From: Trichomonas vaginalis G3
Lineage: Eukaryota; Parabasalia; Trichomonadida; Trichomonadidae
Assembly: GCF_026262505.1 (NCBI RefSeq)
Contig: NC_067208.1
Location: forward strand, 19,787,962 to 19,851,961
Length of the DNA stretch: 64,000 bases
Direction: 5' to 3'
Below are positions 1 through 11,313 of this stretch, in pieces. A program made the position numbers and the translations under genes. How positions within the stretch are numbered: position 1 is the stretch's first letter; each line of letters starts with the position of its first letter. Below the pieces are notes generated by a model that was not told the origin of the DNA, made no database searches, and saw only the letters and a list, made by a program, of their open reading frames with translations.

Positions 1-497
1 ATTGCTATTATTACACTATTTTTTAACTCTGACTTAATACGTTTATTTTTCAAAATCTTCATAGTAAATCAAAAAAGGCAATCTAAATAGCTAAGTCCGA
101 AGCTAACCGAACATATTTTATTCTCATCTATTTATTATTGTCGACAAATTTATTTTACAATCATTACTCTTCTAAATTGAATTTTTAAAGCATCTCACAG
201 CTTACCCGCTATTAGTATGCCAATTTTATCCAGTTCCAATATATGTCATTGATAATGAAATCTCAATTGTAAGTGAAAAGTATATGCATTCTTTCTGTTA
301 CGATGAATTTTTGATTTCCTAAGTACATGTAATTGAAAATACATAGGAGCCATATCCAAATTTAATCGAGAAGACAATCATTTTACAGTTTATTTATTAT
401 TCTCTTATAATCTTTTCACTATTGCATCCTCCTCCAGACACTACGAATTATGATTTCAAAAAGGCAAAATGAGAACATTTTTGAAATTGAAAATCAA
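1..497. other. AT-rich intergenic DNA
   Basis: I see no gene, RNA or clear repeat here. The last nine bases (489-497, GAAAATCAA) are the left target-site duplication of the foldback element that follows. Confidence 0.6.
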
Positions 498-930
498 GGC
501 GTCAAAAATTTTCTCACTGGGTTTTCGTCTATCAATCCCAGCTCATTATATACGCAACCAATCAAAAATCTGATATGGGAGTCCAAGGCTAACTTTTTGT
601 TGTCTACCTAATAAAAGAGGAAGCAGCATTAGTGAGAATAATCGCAAATATTCAATTTAAATTATCTTTTTATTCTTAATTTAAAGTGACAAAAAGAATA
701 AAAAACCTATTCTAAGGCATGTTGTTATGTAAATGAGACTAGACATCATATTTTATGTTATGAAAAAAAAAATTTAGAATTTTAGAACAAAATAAATAGA
801 AAAAATAGCATAACTTATGGATGTGCGTATATTAAATTTAATAAATTAAGAGAAATTATTTTTGGCGCCAAAATTATTCGTTAACTCTCAAATTTTTCTG
901 AGTCAATAAGCCGCCAAAAAAGTGTCATTT
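498..930 (+). repeat. Left terminal inverted repeat of the 498-2710 element
   Basis: This is the reverse complement of 2278-2710. Equal arm length and only scattered mismatches (one is in the segment around 541-560) show there has been little divergence. Confidence 0.85.
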
Positions 931-1036
931 CTTTATAGGAAAGGAAACCTATTTGACGAACAATCCGGACACTAGTGCCTCAGCGAATTTCCCCAAACCC
1001 ACCAATCCCCTCCCTGCTGTTGTGCACCATCGATGG

Positions 1037-1375
1037 AAAGTAAGTCATCAATAGTCTCTTTTCCTTGGACTTGAAATGTAAATCTCGGACGAAAGTAAGT
1101 CTGACTTGAAATGTAAGTCTCGGACGAAAGTAAGTCTGACTTGAAATGTAAGTCTGATTCTAAATGTAAGTTCTAGACTAAAGTAAGTCTGATTCTAAAT
1201 ATAAGTCTGATATTAAGATAAGTTTGTAACTAAAATTAAGCCTTATTCCAAAAGCAAATTTAATTGTATAATAAGTCTGGATCTAGAGTAAGCCTTAGTC
1301 TACAGCTATTCTGTGTCAAAAATAAGTCACGAACCATAGTAAGTTTCGGACTAGAGTATGTCTGTAATTCGAATC
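1037..1375 (+). repeat. Degenerate GTAAGTCTG tandem repeats
   Basis: The phrase GTAAGTCTG and variants recur about every 17 bp, alternating with short spacers such as ACTTGAAAT and CGGACGAAA. The array lies inside the foldback element. A 64-codon open frame across it is a by-product of the repeat. Confidence 0.6.
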
Positions 1376-2277
1376 ATTCATATTCTTCAATTATCGTCTT
1401 TTTATCATACCATAGTTTTTATCAATCTCGTTCTACTAAAAAACCTTTATATTGGTGATTTCTTTGTTAAACCCGTATTTTTTCATGTGAATCTTATTGT
1501 ATAAACTCTAAAAGTTCAATTTCCGGTCGAAAAAAACTTGAAAACAATTTGTATTCGACGAGTTAAAGAGCTCTATTTATTCTAAATTTTCCAAAAAAAA
1601 TTAGATTTCGTTTTTTCGCTTCAAAAAATATTGTTTTAAGTTTTAAAATTTGTAATTCAAAATTTTTTTGGAAAGATTTACGATTTTTTAATACTGCGAA
1701 TGAGTTTTATTTTACATACTCTATTGATAAATCATATTTATGTCGAGATATAACTTTTTTTAAAAAAATTATATGCAAAGAGTGTTATAGAATTCTAGAA
1801 GGTATAGTGCATAATTTGAAGTATACTATCAAATAAAGAAATTTTACAGTTTTTTAGTTTTATTTAGATGTACGTTATTTTAGATGGCTTCGTCGAAAAC
1901 AAAGCATGTCTGTTAAGTTTATTCTTAACATGGTAAATAAAATGGCAACGAAGCCCAGTGTACTGCGTCTTATGCCGTAGTTTTTGTTATCTTCATACTC
2001 AAATACAACAAATACAAATAGATTTATTACGAAAAAACGTATAAAACAAATGATATATTTATTTCTAGACAAGTTGACGAACATGTAGCGCAACTGTATC
2101 GCTTTAGAGAACAGTTCTTCCAACACCTACTCATTCAGTGAAAGACTGATTCACATTGTTGCTGGTAAGTCTGATTGCTTCAGATAGAGAGCATGAATTG
2201 CTTCTTTATCATCTAATCCCCATCCCCCTTGTTCCCGATTGGATGACATGGACAATTCATCTTTCTCTAACGAAACA

Positions 2278-2710
2278 AAATGACACTTTTTTGGCGGCTT
2301 ATTGACTCAGAAAAATTTGAGAGTTAACGAATAATTTTGGCGCCAAAAATAATTTCTCTTAATTTATTAAATTTAATATACGCACATCCATAAGTTATGC
2401 TATTTTTTCTATTTATTTTGTTCTAAAATTCTAAATTTTTTTTTTCATAACATAAAATATGATGTCTAGTCTCATTTACATAACAACATGCCTTAGAATA
2501 GGTTTTTTATTCTTTTTGTCACTTTAAATTAAGAATAAAAAGATAATTTAAATTGAATATTTGCGATTATTCTCACTAATGCTGCTTCCTCTTTTATTAG
2601 GTAGACAACAAAAAGTTAGCCTTGGACTCCCATATCAGATTTTTGATTGGTTGCGTATATAATAAGCTGGGATTGATAGACGAAAACCCAGTGAGAAAAT
2701 TTTTGACGCC
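2278..2710 (-). repeat. Right terminal inverted repeat of the 498-2710 element
   Basis: This is the reverse complement of 498-930. It is followed directly by the 9-bp duplication GAAAATCAA at 2711-2719. Confidence 0.85.
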
Positions 2711-2719
2711 GAAAATCAA

Positions 2720-3149
2720 ATTGTAAGCATAGGCGCTTTATATTTGCAGAAGGACTCAAAAACAACACATTGTTTTATCCAAAAATAAGGATATTACAGA
2801 TAAATAAAATTTTGATGTTTGAATCAGCTAATGAATTTGTAAACTATTCAAAAGCGATTAAATTTTGACATCGCTGAATTTTAATTTTAATATTATTGCT
2901 TTTCATACTTATACACGCATCTTCTCGATAATACATTAGAAATAATATCAATTCAAATTTTGAAATGTAATTCAATTTGAATAATCTTCCCATCAAGTTA
3001 ATATTTCTTCAAAACTAATCAAGAAAGTATATATGATTAATAAAACATTCTTTTTATAAATGCTAAGTCAATTGACTCTTTAAATAATCCCTTTCAAAAA
3101 TTGAAAAAAACACTCGATTTTATAAAAACTTCATTTTTTTATATTGTTA
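2720..3149. other. Intergenic and promoter region
   Basis: AT-rich DNA with no gene. The only signal is the initiator-like TCATTT just before the next gene. Confidence 0.5.
3131..3136 (+). promoter_or_regulatory. Initiator (Inr) element
   Basis: TCATTT matches the trichomonad initiator TCA-pyrimidine-A/T, with its A (likely +1) 17 bp before the ATG at 3150. This spacing is usual for short 5' leaders in T. vaginalis. It supports ATG 3150 over the in-frame TTG six bases upstream. Confidence 0.55.
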
Positions 3150-4895
3150 ATGATTGGACTTTATCTTGCCAGACTGTCATATGGTCTTGAAGCTGTTATC
3201 GACGGTCCATACTCTGTTACTCTTTATGATATGGTCGATGGAACAAATGTTTCAATAACAAACAAATTTAAAACACAAATATCTATAAAGAAGGACAAGA
3301 AGACTAGAAAGGATATTGGTGCTGAAATTTCAACATTTAGAGGCATAGATTATTCATTGGAAGTCGAAAATGATCCAAATGGTTTATATACAATCATCAG
3401 ACAAACTTTATATTGCAAAGGAAATGGTTATAAAAAGTTTGATTTTTCATCAGGATTCCTTTTTAACATTGAAAATATTACAGAAGCTGGTGAAGAAATT
3501 GAAGACGTTGGATACTGCATTAGAATGGATGGCATTGGAAAGTACACATGGGTAATGGAGAATAATCCATCAGTTGCTGATAAAACTTATTCAAGCTATG
3601 GATACAGCGCCAAGGGGCCGAATTTATTTACAGACACTCCTTTAAAGAACAAAAAAGATTTGAGATGGATGTCAATCACATGGGATACATATGGAATCAA
3701 AAAAGACGAATACCTTATTGGGCAATTCATGATTTATAAAGGTTATTATCGCCCAGCAAAAATTACAATAGATAAAGATTCACTATCAGAAACATACGCA
3801 AAGCGAGAAATGATAGATGTAAAAGGAACAATCTTATACAATTTTACCCAAAGCAGTTTAGATGTTAAATACCAGCTTGTTAACAAACAAACAGGAAATA
3901 TTGCTTTAGAAAAAACTTTCGCTCATTTTACATCAATGGTAAATCATGAATTTCCGTTTTCAGAGAAAATCAAACCAATTGAGGCTGGAAATTACATATT
4001 AAAAGTCATCGGATTAAGAGATGGTTCTAATCCAATCGAATACAAGACAGATATTGAGATTCTTTCAGTCAATTCAAGACCACAAATCGAATTAATTCAG
4101 AAACCGAAACATAAGCACTTCCTTCCAAAGAATAAAGTTGATTTCTCAGCAAAAATTACAGACTTAGATGAAGAAGATAAAGAATTTGATGTCTACTTCA
4201 TGTTCAACAATAAAAAGTTTGATCAAGGAAAGTTAAAATCTGATGAAGAATTAAAGTTCACTTTTGATATTCCAGAGGGTTTAAAGGAAGGAACATATCC
4301 AGTTAAACTTGTTGCAAATGATGGATTTGAATCAAATGAGAAATCATTTGAAATTAAGGTTCAGGACAACACAAAATTGAATGTAATTTTGGAAGGTTTG
4401 CCAGGAAACAAGAAATTTGCTCCAGGTGACAGTGTTCCATTTACAGCAATCATTTATGATCCAGATACAAGTATGGATTCTTCATTTGTTATACAAATCT
4501 TTTTGGATGAAACAGAAGTTCAAAAAATTACTCTTCAAAATAATGGTGAACAACTAAAGAAAGAATTTTCAATAACAGTTCCAAATGTTGTTGAAAGTGA
4601 ATCTGGAAGAGTGAATATTGTTGTAAAAGGACAAACTGAAGAGGACGAAACAGGCTTCACGTTCTATATCAAATCAAATATTCAGGAAGATACAGGTAAT
4701 GGAGATGAAGAAGAAAATAAAGGAAATGAAGGTGAAAAAGACAAAGGAGAAAAAAGTGAAGAAAATGATTCATCTAAAAAACGAGATGGTTCAGAGAAAG
4801 CACTAATTGCTGTCTTATGCGTATTGATTGTTTGCTGCATTGCTGTTGCAGCCTTTATTGTTTTTACAGTGTTAACTACACCACGCACAAATTAA
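3150..4895 (+). CDS. Type I membrane protein with Ig/cadherin-like repeats
   Basis: A 581-residue protein, probably on the cell surface. The N-terminus (about residues 1-15) is mildly hydrophobic and could be a signal peptide. Residues about 20-300 form a beta-rich ectodomain with few cysteines. Residues about 305-510 look like two cadherin/Ig-like modules with phrases such as AKITDLDEEDKEF and TAIIYDPDTSMD, typical of bacterial Ig-like and cadherin-like folds. An acidic, lysine-rich linker (about 515-550) precedes one strong transmembrane helix (about 553-575) and a tail of fewer than ten residues. Start: the ATG follows an initiator motif. The stop overlaps TAAA. I do not recognise the exact family. 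Surface location and adhesion are inferences. Confidence 0.75.
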   Translation: MIGLYLARLSYGLEAVIDGPYSVTLYDMVDGTNVSITNKFKTQISIKKDKKTRKDIGAEISTFRGIDYSLEVENDPNGLYTIIRQTLYCKGNGYKKFDFSSGFLFNIENITEAGEEIEDVGYCIRMDGIGKYTWVMENNPSVADKTYSSYGYSAKGPNLFTDTPLKNKKDLRWMSITWDTYGIKKDEYLIGQFMIYKGYYRPAKITIDKDSLSETYAKREMIDVKGTILYNFTQSSLDVKYQLVNKQTGNIALEKTFAHFTSMVNHEFPFSEKIKPIEAGNYILKVIGLRDGSNPIEYKTDIEILSVNSRPQIELIQKPKHKHFLPKNKVDFSAKITDLDEEDKEFDVYFMFNNKKFDQGKLKSDEELKFTFDIPEGLKEGTYPVKLVANDGFESNEKSFEIKVQDNTKLNVILEGLPGNKKFAPGDSVPFTAIIYDPDTSMDSSFVIQIFLDETEVQKITLQNNGEQLKKEFSITVPNVVESESGRVNIVVKGQTEEDETGFTFYIKSNIQEDTGNGDEEENKGNEGEKDKGEKSEENDSSKKRDGSEKALIAVLCVLIVCCIAVAAFIVFTVLTTPRTN

Positions 4896-5305
4896 ATATA
4901 TCATATAATTTTCATATGCGATATAAAATCATCTTTATTTACAATGCTGAAGAAATTTAAAACGAAAGACTTGCCATGTTATTTAAACTCGTGTAATATA
5001 TGCTAAATAAAAGAACTTCAATAATCATTAGCAAATCAAATCAAATTGAAATTCGAATGTTTTTGTATTGTTTATTGAAAAATCCATAATATAGTTAGAT
5101 ATACCTCAGAATTAAAAATGCACATATCAAACATTCTTTATTTTAGAGATTTACGAAATCCAAATCAATTATTAATCTGTATTTCGTATTTCTTACATAA
5201 AACATGTAAACAAATATAACAGCCTTTAAGATATTATATTGGACAATTTCTCTATAAGAATGCAATTGTCAAATAAAATGGTTTACTTGTCAAAAATAAT
5301 AAAAA
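4896..5305. other. Intergenic region
   Basis: AT-rich, with no gene found. It holds the 3' end of the membrane-protein gene and the promoter of the VPS8-like gene. Confidence 0.5.
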
Positions 5306-8300
5306 ATGGAATCCATCCTAAAAAAGAAGAATATAGGTGGAGTCCATGTTGACAGCGATACAATTTCATGTATTCATTATGATACCCTTTATATTTTCTT
5401 AACCGCAAGCGGAAATATCAATGCTTTCGATGCTTCAAGTGCATTTTCTTGGAAATTTCCAAAACACGATTCATCTATTCAAGCAGATATCATCTCCTTA
5501 GCTGCATCTCCAACACACTCGTATGTTGCTGCAGGATTTTCTAACGGAAGTTTGCAATTATACGAGATGAAATCGAAAAAATGGCTTAAGCCATATCCAG
5601 GATTAGTACAAGGTCCCATCACAGGTTTAGCATTTATAAATGACCAAACAATGCTTGCTTCTGATGGATCCGAAAATCTTTACAAATTTACAATTTCTGC
5701 GCAGCTTTGGGGCACATCTGTTAACAAAAGTCTTTATTACACATCCGATTTCCCAATATTAAACATCAATCTCCCCTCAATTTTCGTTCAAGGAAAATTA
5801 ATTGCTCCTGCCTTCCAAAACATATCAATTTTATCATGTTCAGGCACTCTAAAGCTCATGTCATGCGGTCATGAAATTGTAGTTCTAAAAAGTTACGATG
5901 TTTCTGCTCATATCAGCGCAATTTACGTAGTTTCTCCGTCCTTACTTTATTTCTGCATCTGTGAACGCAGAATGATACGTATCTTTTCTCTTGATGACAA
6001 GCTCAGCACAGAAGAGATTTACAAACACGAAATCGACGTCGACCCTCAATATGTTGGATTTTTATCACAACAAATCGTAGTTATCATTTCGAAGAATCTT
6101 ACAGTCACTGTAGTTTACTTTACAGAGAATACTTTCATCAACGAAAAGCTTCCGTCAAATTCTTTAATTATTTCCGGTTTATCTGAGTTCTACATAGTAA
6201 ATGAAGGCGATGTCAACTCAATATCGCTCTGTACATACCAGGATCACTTCGAAAACATAGTTCAGACAGGAGATTTTTCAAAAATTATTGATCTTTGCAA
6301 GAGAGCTTATAACGGTGAACCGTCGGTTTCTATCGGTCTTCCGCCAAACCAGAAGCAACGCGCCGTCATGATTGAAAGAAATCTCAGCGGACAATTTAAT
6401 TATTTTGCAGAAGAGAAGCTCAAAGCGAAGGAAGACCCATCAGCTGTAGCCAAAGAGGTCATCAAACTATCTGTTGACCTCGGAATGAGGAGATGGGCCA
6501 TTGAACATGCAATTTCGTTATTTGATTCTTATGAAAGCGCCGAACCATTGTTTAAGCAGATAATTGAGATAGATACAGATGCTACAAGGTTTGAGTACTC
6601 GTCACAGTTCGTAGAAAGGCTTCTTTCGGAAGATATCAAAATTCCAGAAAAGGAAAACATCGTTTTTAAGCTTCCAAACAAGGTTGCGAAGACTGAAACA
6701 CTCCTGAAATATGCCCAGAGTAAGAAAGACTACGTTCTTCTGGGCAATTTACTCAAAAACAGGGTAAAAGACAACACAGCCGCATTATCATCGTATATGT
6801 TCTCCGGAAACCATAAGAAAACGAGCGAATTCCTCAGAGAACTCATTCAGAACGGCGGCCATTTCACAATTCTCGTTATAAGATGGTTATCTGAGATTTC
6901 ATCTCAAAAAACTTTCGACCATTTGGCATTTCTACTTGAAGAGGATAACGACCAGACCAGTTTCATCGTGTCAAACGTGCTACTCTACCTTGAACGTTAT
7001 GCTGCTCCGTTTCCGATGGATTATTTCTTCTCAATCCTGCTCCAAACACTTTCTAACATGGGCGATAAGATCAACCAGACAGTTATTTCAACATGCCTCG
7101 ACTTTATCATTGATAAAAGAGTCACTGTTGCTCCGGAAAACCTTCATTTCATTTTAAAGGTCATTTTCGACACAAAATCAACAAACAACAAACGCGAAAA
7201 GGCTCTTTTGCAGCTCCTCAACACCCAGATCGATTCAAAACTCTTCGATACGATGATAACTTTATGTGATGCGTTACATTTCCATGATGCTAAGATAGAA
7301 ATCTTCATAAAGATGAAGAGATTCGATAAGATCATCAATGAGTTCATTACTGAGAACAAAACAGGAGTTTTTGACTATCTCAAGAAATATATCAACGACG
7401 AGACATCGAATTTCGTCCTGGATGCACTCAAAAAGAACTCTACAGCCTTAGTTCTTCTCGATGTATCCAAATTCAAGGACCTTCTCTTTGAAAAATACAA
7501 TTCCCAAATTTTTGATGTGGTAACATCGATTGAAGACCAGTTAATATCGATGTACTTTGTCAGAGAAATCCTTAACGACTCACGATCAGAGGGATTCAAG
7601 CTTCCAGAGAAGATTTTTACGAAATTCATAAATTTCCTATGCATTTACTACCCGAGAGAGGTCATCAAAGAGCTCAAGAGCATCGACCTCAACCAGGAGA
7701 TCCTAGAAATCTGCTACAAGAACACTGTTTACGACGCGGTAGCTTATATCGAGCGACAATTCCATCAGTTGACGGACGCCTACGAAGCACTTCAGAAGTA
7801 CATTGTTCAGACAATCATAGAATTCAAGAACAATGCTCCTATCGCCGATACAGAGCAAAGTCTGAATTTTATTGTAAATTTCATAGCCGATGAGTGCAAA
7901 TCGAAGACGCAGGAGTTTGTTGCTGTAGTAGGAGACATCATCCGCTCGTTTGCTGTTGTTTTTACCTTTGGAAAAGACGATAAATTATTTTTAGATTCAT
8001 TGAAGAAGATTTGTTTGTATCTCTGCAACGTTGTATCTCATGGCGTTGTCATGGCCCACGTGGAGAACGGCTACAAAGACGTGGATCTTGGAAAAGTTCG
8101 AGATCTCCTCGGAGCTCTGATTTACGACTTCGATTTCGTTGTCGACAGCTCTGCGAACATCCTCACTATCTACAAGAACGACGAAGAGAAGTCCTTCAAC
8201 GATGTGAGACAGACAATGTCAAAACCGATAGAAGTTGGCACTTTTTGTAGTTTTTGTCAGAAACCCATTGTTAATTCTGATGTGAGAGTTTTTGGGTGCG

Positions 8301-8548
8301 GCCACTACTTCCACAGCTACTGCTGCGCCAGGGAGTGCAGAGTGTGCAACCCAACAGCTGTCCCTGTTTCGTCACACGCTCCTTTCTCGATGGACGTGAA
8401 AGTCAGGCTTTTCGAGAGACATCTAAGGGAAACAAACATGTTCTACGACGAGGAAGAGCCTGAACACATGGCTGATATAAAACTTATGAATTGTGATGCG
8501 GATCTTTTGATGAAAGGTCCAAGAGATGATGCGGTACCTCTTAAGTAA
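5306..8548 (+). CDS. VPS8: VPS8-like CORVET tethering subunit
   Basis: A 1080-residue protein with the layout of the large HOPS/CORVET subunits, which tether endosomes for Rab5-driven fusion. Residues about 15-320 resemble a beta-propeller, including a VPS8-like stretch SPTHSYVAAGFSNGSLQLYE. A long alpha-solenoid follows (about 320-970), with a late segment like VPS8 (VYDAVAYIERQFHQLTDAYE, then DLGKVRDLLGALIYDFDF). A C-terminal RING-H2 (about 980-1017) has spacing C-x2-C-x13-C-x-H-x2-H-x2-C-x4-C-x2-C, followed by about 60 residues. Length is shorter than animal VPS8 (about 1400). VPS11 or VPS41 are alternatives, because RING spacing alone does not decide. Base composition is richer in GC than the flanks, as expected for a real gene. 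The stop is followed by AAAA, forming a TAAA signal. Confidence 0.72.
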   Translation: MESILKKKNIGGVHVDSDTISCIHYDTLYIFLTASGNINAFDASSAFSWKFPKHDSSIQADIISLAASPTHSYVAAGFSNGSLQLYEMKSKKWLKPYPGLVQGPITGLAFINDQTMLASDGSENLYKFTISAQLWGTSVNKSLYYTSDFPILNINLPSIFVQGKLIAPAFQNISILSCSGTLKLMSCGHEIVVLKSYDVSAHISAIYVVSPSLLYFCICERRMIRIFSLDDKLSTEEIYKHEIDVDPQYVGFLSQQIVVIISKNLTVTVVYFTENTFINEKLPSNSLIISGLSEFYIVNEGDVNSISLCTYQDHFENIVQTGDFSKIIDLCKRAYNGEPSVSIGLPPNQKQRAVMIERNLSGQFNYFAEEKLKAKEDPSAVAKEVIKLSVDLGMRRWAIEHAISLFDSYESAEPLFKQIIEIDTDATRFEYSSQFVERLLSEDIKIPEKENIVFKLPNKVAKTETLLKYAQSKKDYVLLGNLLKNRVKDNTAALSSYMFSGNHKKTSEFLRELIQNGGHFTILVIRWLSEISSQKTFDHLAFLLEEDNDQTSFIVSNVLLYLERYAAPFPMDYFFSILLQTLSNMGDKINQTVISTCLDFIIDKRVTVAPENLHFILKVIFDTKSTNNKREKALLQLLNTQIDSKLFDTMITLCDALHFHDAKIEIFIKMKRFDKIINEFITENKTGVFDYLKKYINDETSNFVLDALKKNSTALVLLDVSKFKDLLFEKYNSQIFDVVTSIEDQLISMYFVREILNDSRSEGFKLPEKIFTKFINFLCIYYPREVIKELKSIDLNQEILEICYKNTVYDAVAYIERQFHQLTDAYEALQKYIVQTIIEFKNNAPIADTEQSLNFIVNFIADECKSKTQEFVAVVGDIIRSFAVVFTFGKDDKLFLDSLKKICLYLCNVVSHGVVMAHVENGYKDVDLGKVRDLLGALIYDFDFVVDSSANILTIYKNDEEKSFNDVRQTMSKPIEVGTFCSFCQKPIVNSDVRVFGCGHYFHSYCCARECRVCNPTAVPVSSHAPFSMDVKVRLFERHLRETNMFYDEEEPEHMADIKLMNCDADLLMKGPRDDAVPLK

Positions 8549-8595
8549 AAAATTTAACACTGTTTATTATAATTTTAGAGTTTTTTTTTATTCCT

Positions 8596-8636
8596 TCAAA
8601 AAAAGTTATGATGGAAAAACTGCTCTTCATATTGCA
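8596..8636 (+). repeat. 41-bp direct repeat, copy 1
   Basis: The segment including GTTATGATGGAAAAACTGCT is repeated exactly at 8820-8860, 224 bp downstream, just after the VPS8-like gene. It may mark a local duplication of the 3' flank. Confidence 0.7.
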
Positions 8637-8819
8637 TGATAAAAGATACAATATTATAAATGGCCGAATTAATCCTTGCTAAAAATTACATCATTTTCAC
8701 TTGGATTTTTTCCCCATCCCCTTCAGATTAGGATCATAAGAATTCAAAATACATATACTTAATTTAAAACGAAGATTACTAATCTATAAACAGTACAAGA
8801 AAATATTAGATTTTTTTTT

Positions 8820-8860
8820 TCAAAAAAAGTTATGATGGAAAAACTGCTCTTCATATTGCA
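8820..8860 (+). repeat. 41-bp direct repeat, copy 2
   Basis: Second copy of 8596-8636. The sequences outside it differ. Confidence 0.7.
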
Positions 8861-9270
8861 GCAAAGGGATGAATAAAGTTTTGAAAAGGTTCATGGAATA
8901 ACTTAACCAGAAGATATTTCTCATAATAAATTACACATTTATAATTGCAAAATAAGATGAGAAATTAAAAATACAAAGATTATTATTTTTTTATTGCCAT
9001 ATCTAAAATTAATGATCTCAAGCTTTATGACAATTCTCAAATCATATACACATTAACTCCAAATTTGAAATTAATAAAGCATTTCAAAATCAAGGAAAAT
9101 AACTTAAAGATCACAAGTTAGGAAAGTAAATATTGTTGAGACGTTTTAAGATACATTAAATTTCGTAGTATTTTAAACAAATTCTCTAATTTTATCGAGC
9201 TCAAAATTTTATAGAAAGAACACTCGATCAATATCGCGTAGAAAAACTTTTACGTTTGCTTACAACTAGT

Positions 9271-9543
9271 TTATCTGGTAAAATATCGACATTTTGAATT
9301 CTCCATAAAAATGACAATGAAATTCATTCCTTCAAATGGGAAAGCTTTCCAGAAAAATACTTGTCTGAATTGAGAATTGCGAAATGCTCCGTTAGCAGAG
9401 AAATCGATAAGATTTCTAATTGTGGTCAAATCAATAATCAGTGATATTGTAAAAGTATCAGGCAAAACGGTACGTTTATATACAGCTATAAGCAAATAGC
9501 CAACCATTATAAAGATATTTAGTACTGATCGATAGGAAATCAC
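9271..9543 (-). pseudogene. Possible BspA-like leucine-rich-repeat remnant
   Basis: A 90-codon open frame contains phrases (ANGAFRNSQFRQVFF, TTIRNLIDFSANG) that faintly resemble the TpLRR repeat of the very large BspA-like surface protein family of T. vaginalis. There is no signal peptide, no full repeat array and no promoter. If real, it is a decayed fragment. Confidence 0.22.
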
Positions 9544-9916
9544 TAATAATCATCGAAACAAGGCTAAAATCATATACAAATCGCTTATTATCATATACAT
9601 AATAAAGCAATATTATATTTTGTAACCTGAATTCTATGTATACCTGTAATTAGTGAAAACTATGACCAAATTCATTCTGTTTCATATCACATGTCATCAA
9701 AATGGTCACAAGAAATTATATCCAATTCATAATCCCATATCAATATTTTATGGAATAAACACATTATCGTCGAGATTTTTCAGAGTCATGATTTCTGTTT
9801 TACCGAAAAATAAATTTTATTATTTATCAATTTCCTTATCTAAATAATTAATTTTCTGATTTTTATTTTTTTGACACCTGATTTAAAGCAAAGTCAAAAT
9901 TTAGTTGATTTTGCAA

Positions 9917-11164
9917 TAAACAGAAATTCATCAAAAGTGACAGCTCTCAATTTTTTGACATTTGTAAATTCTAAATTGAATGAGAAAAATGAAATAATAC
10001 TAAGCATAATACAATATTCTAGATTTAATTATAATTAGGAAAAAGTTAGTTTTGAGAGTACTTTTCATAGGCATATAGAATGAAATCTTCTGAAAAATAA
10101 TATCACATAAACTCATATTATTTTCTAATATATAACTATTTTATATAAAAATCAAATTCAATGATCTTAAAAGCGAAGGATAAACCTCAAAATTTACGAA
10201 TATAATGAGTGGGAATATAATGCTTATCTATCATAAAACCATATGAAATATTAATTTTTGCTTTACGCCTAATTTTTGACGACAATTAGCAAAAAATGTT
10301 AAATGTTAACACTCAGTCCATTTGAATATGAAAAATAAAATTGACTTTGATTAAATGTTTTTATTTATCATGCAATTCTTCTTGCGACCAAAGATTTGAA
10401 TAAAATTTCAAAAAATAAGATAGCTTAAAAAATAATATACGGTAGTGTTTACTAATAGATGAATAGTATATAAATTCTATTAAAATGGATTTGATCCAAA
10501 AAAATATATAAAATTTGATCATAAATAAATCGTTTTAAATTACTTCTTCATTTAAATTATAACAATTATTTTTGGTTTTATATTTTTTTGGATCAAATCC
10601 ATTTTAATAGAATTTATATACTATTCATCTATTAGTAAACACTACCGTATATTATTTTTTAAGCTATCTTATTTTTTGAAATTTTATTCAAATCTTTGGT
10701 CGCAAGAAGAATTGCATGATAAATAAAAACATTTAATCAAAGTCAATTTTATTTTTCATATTCAAATGGACTGAGTGTTAACATTTAACATTTTTTGCTA
10801 ATTGTCGTCAAAAATTAGGCGTAAAGCAAAAATTAATATTTCATATGGTTTTATGATAGATAAGCATTATATTCCCACTCATTATATTCGTAAATTTTGA
10901 GGTTTATCCTTCGCTTTTAAGATCATTGAATTTGATTTTTATAGAAAATAGTTATATATTAGAAAATAATATGAGTTTATGTGATATTATTTTTCAGAAG
11001 ATTTTGTGTTCTTCTTCAAAATTTTATTTTTTATTAAAAAGAATCTTTACAAAATATACATTTACTTTAATTAATATTTAAAAACGTGCTCTATCAAAAG
11101 TTCCAAAAATTCAATATTTTAGCTTTTCCGAGGTGTCACTTTTGATGAATTTCTGTTTACAACA
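9917..11164. mobile_element. Foldback Mutator-like element X, copy 1
   Basis: Seen: outer ends share an inverted TAAACAGAAATTCATC...AAAAGTGACA. Long subterminal inverted arms lie at about 10084-10511 and 10582-11003. The 9-bp direct repeat ATTTTGCAA occurs at 9908-9916 and 11165-11173. The two end-specific segments outside the arms are different, so the element has distinguishable ends. A second copy is split around the large element at 35114-62183. No transposase is seen. The 9-bp duplication points to Mutator-type mobilisation in trans (inference). Confidence 0.75.
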
Positions 11165-11313
11165 ATTTTGCAATTCCTGACCTATGCATTATACAAAATT
11201 TGATTGTTTGGTTGATTTCGGGTTTAAAAGTGAAGTGACCATAAATTTGATAGAATAAACTTCTGAATTTCTTTATGAAATCCAGCGGTTTTTCCTATCT
11301 GGCCACAAGTCTA

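Larger units (their letters stand above)
498..2710. mobile_element. Foldback Mutator-like DNA element, non-autonomous
   Basis: Seen: terminal inverted repeats of 433 bp each (498-930 and 2278-2710), nearly identical, flanked by a perfect 9-bp direct repeat GAAAATCAA at 489-497 and 2711-2719. The outermost bases read GGCGTCAAAAATTTTCTCAC. Known: 9-bp target duplications and long inverted repeats are typical of the Mutator (MULE) superfamily, which is abundant in Trichomonas. No transposase-like frame is visible in the interior, so a trans-mobilised element is inferred. Near identity of the arms suggests a recent insertion. Each arm carries a palindromic TTTTGGCGCCAAAA box and ends, on the inner side, with AAAAAAGTGTCATTT. 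Confidence 0.8.
8549..9907. other. Long AT-rich intergenic region
   Basis: No intact gene. It holds a 41-bp direct repeat (8596-8636 and 8820-8860) and a possible leucine-rich-repeat gene remnant on the minus strand (9271-9543). Confidence 0.5.

Noticed and set aside
1875-2126. 83-codon hydrophobic frame inside the 498-2710 element
   Set aside because: AT-rich composition explains it. No start context and no recognisable transposase motif.
7375-8250. Several 70-90-codon frames overlapping the VPS8-like gene
   Set aside because: All are alternate-frame shadows of one long conserved gene.
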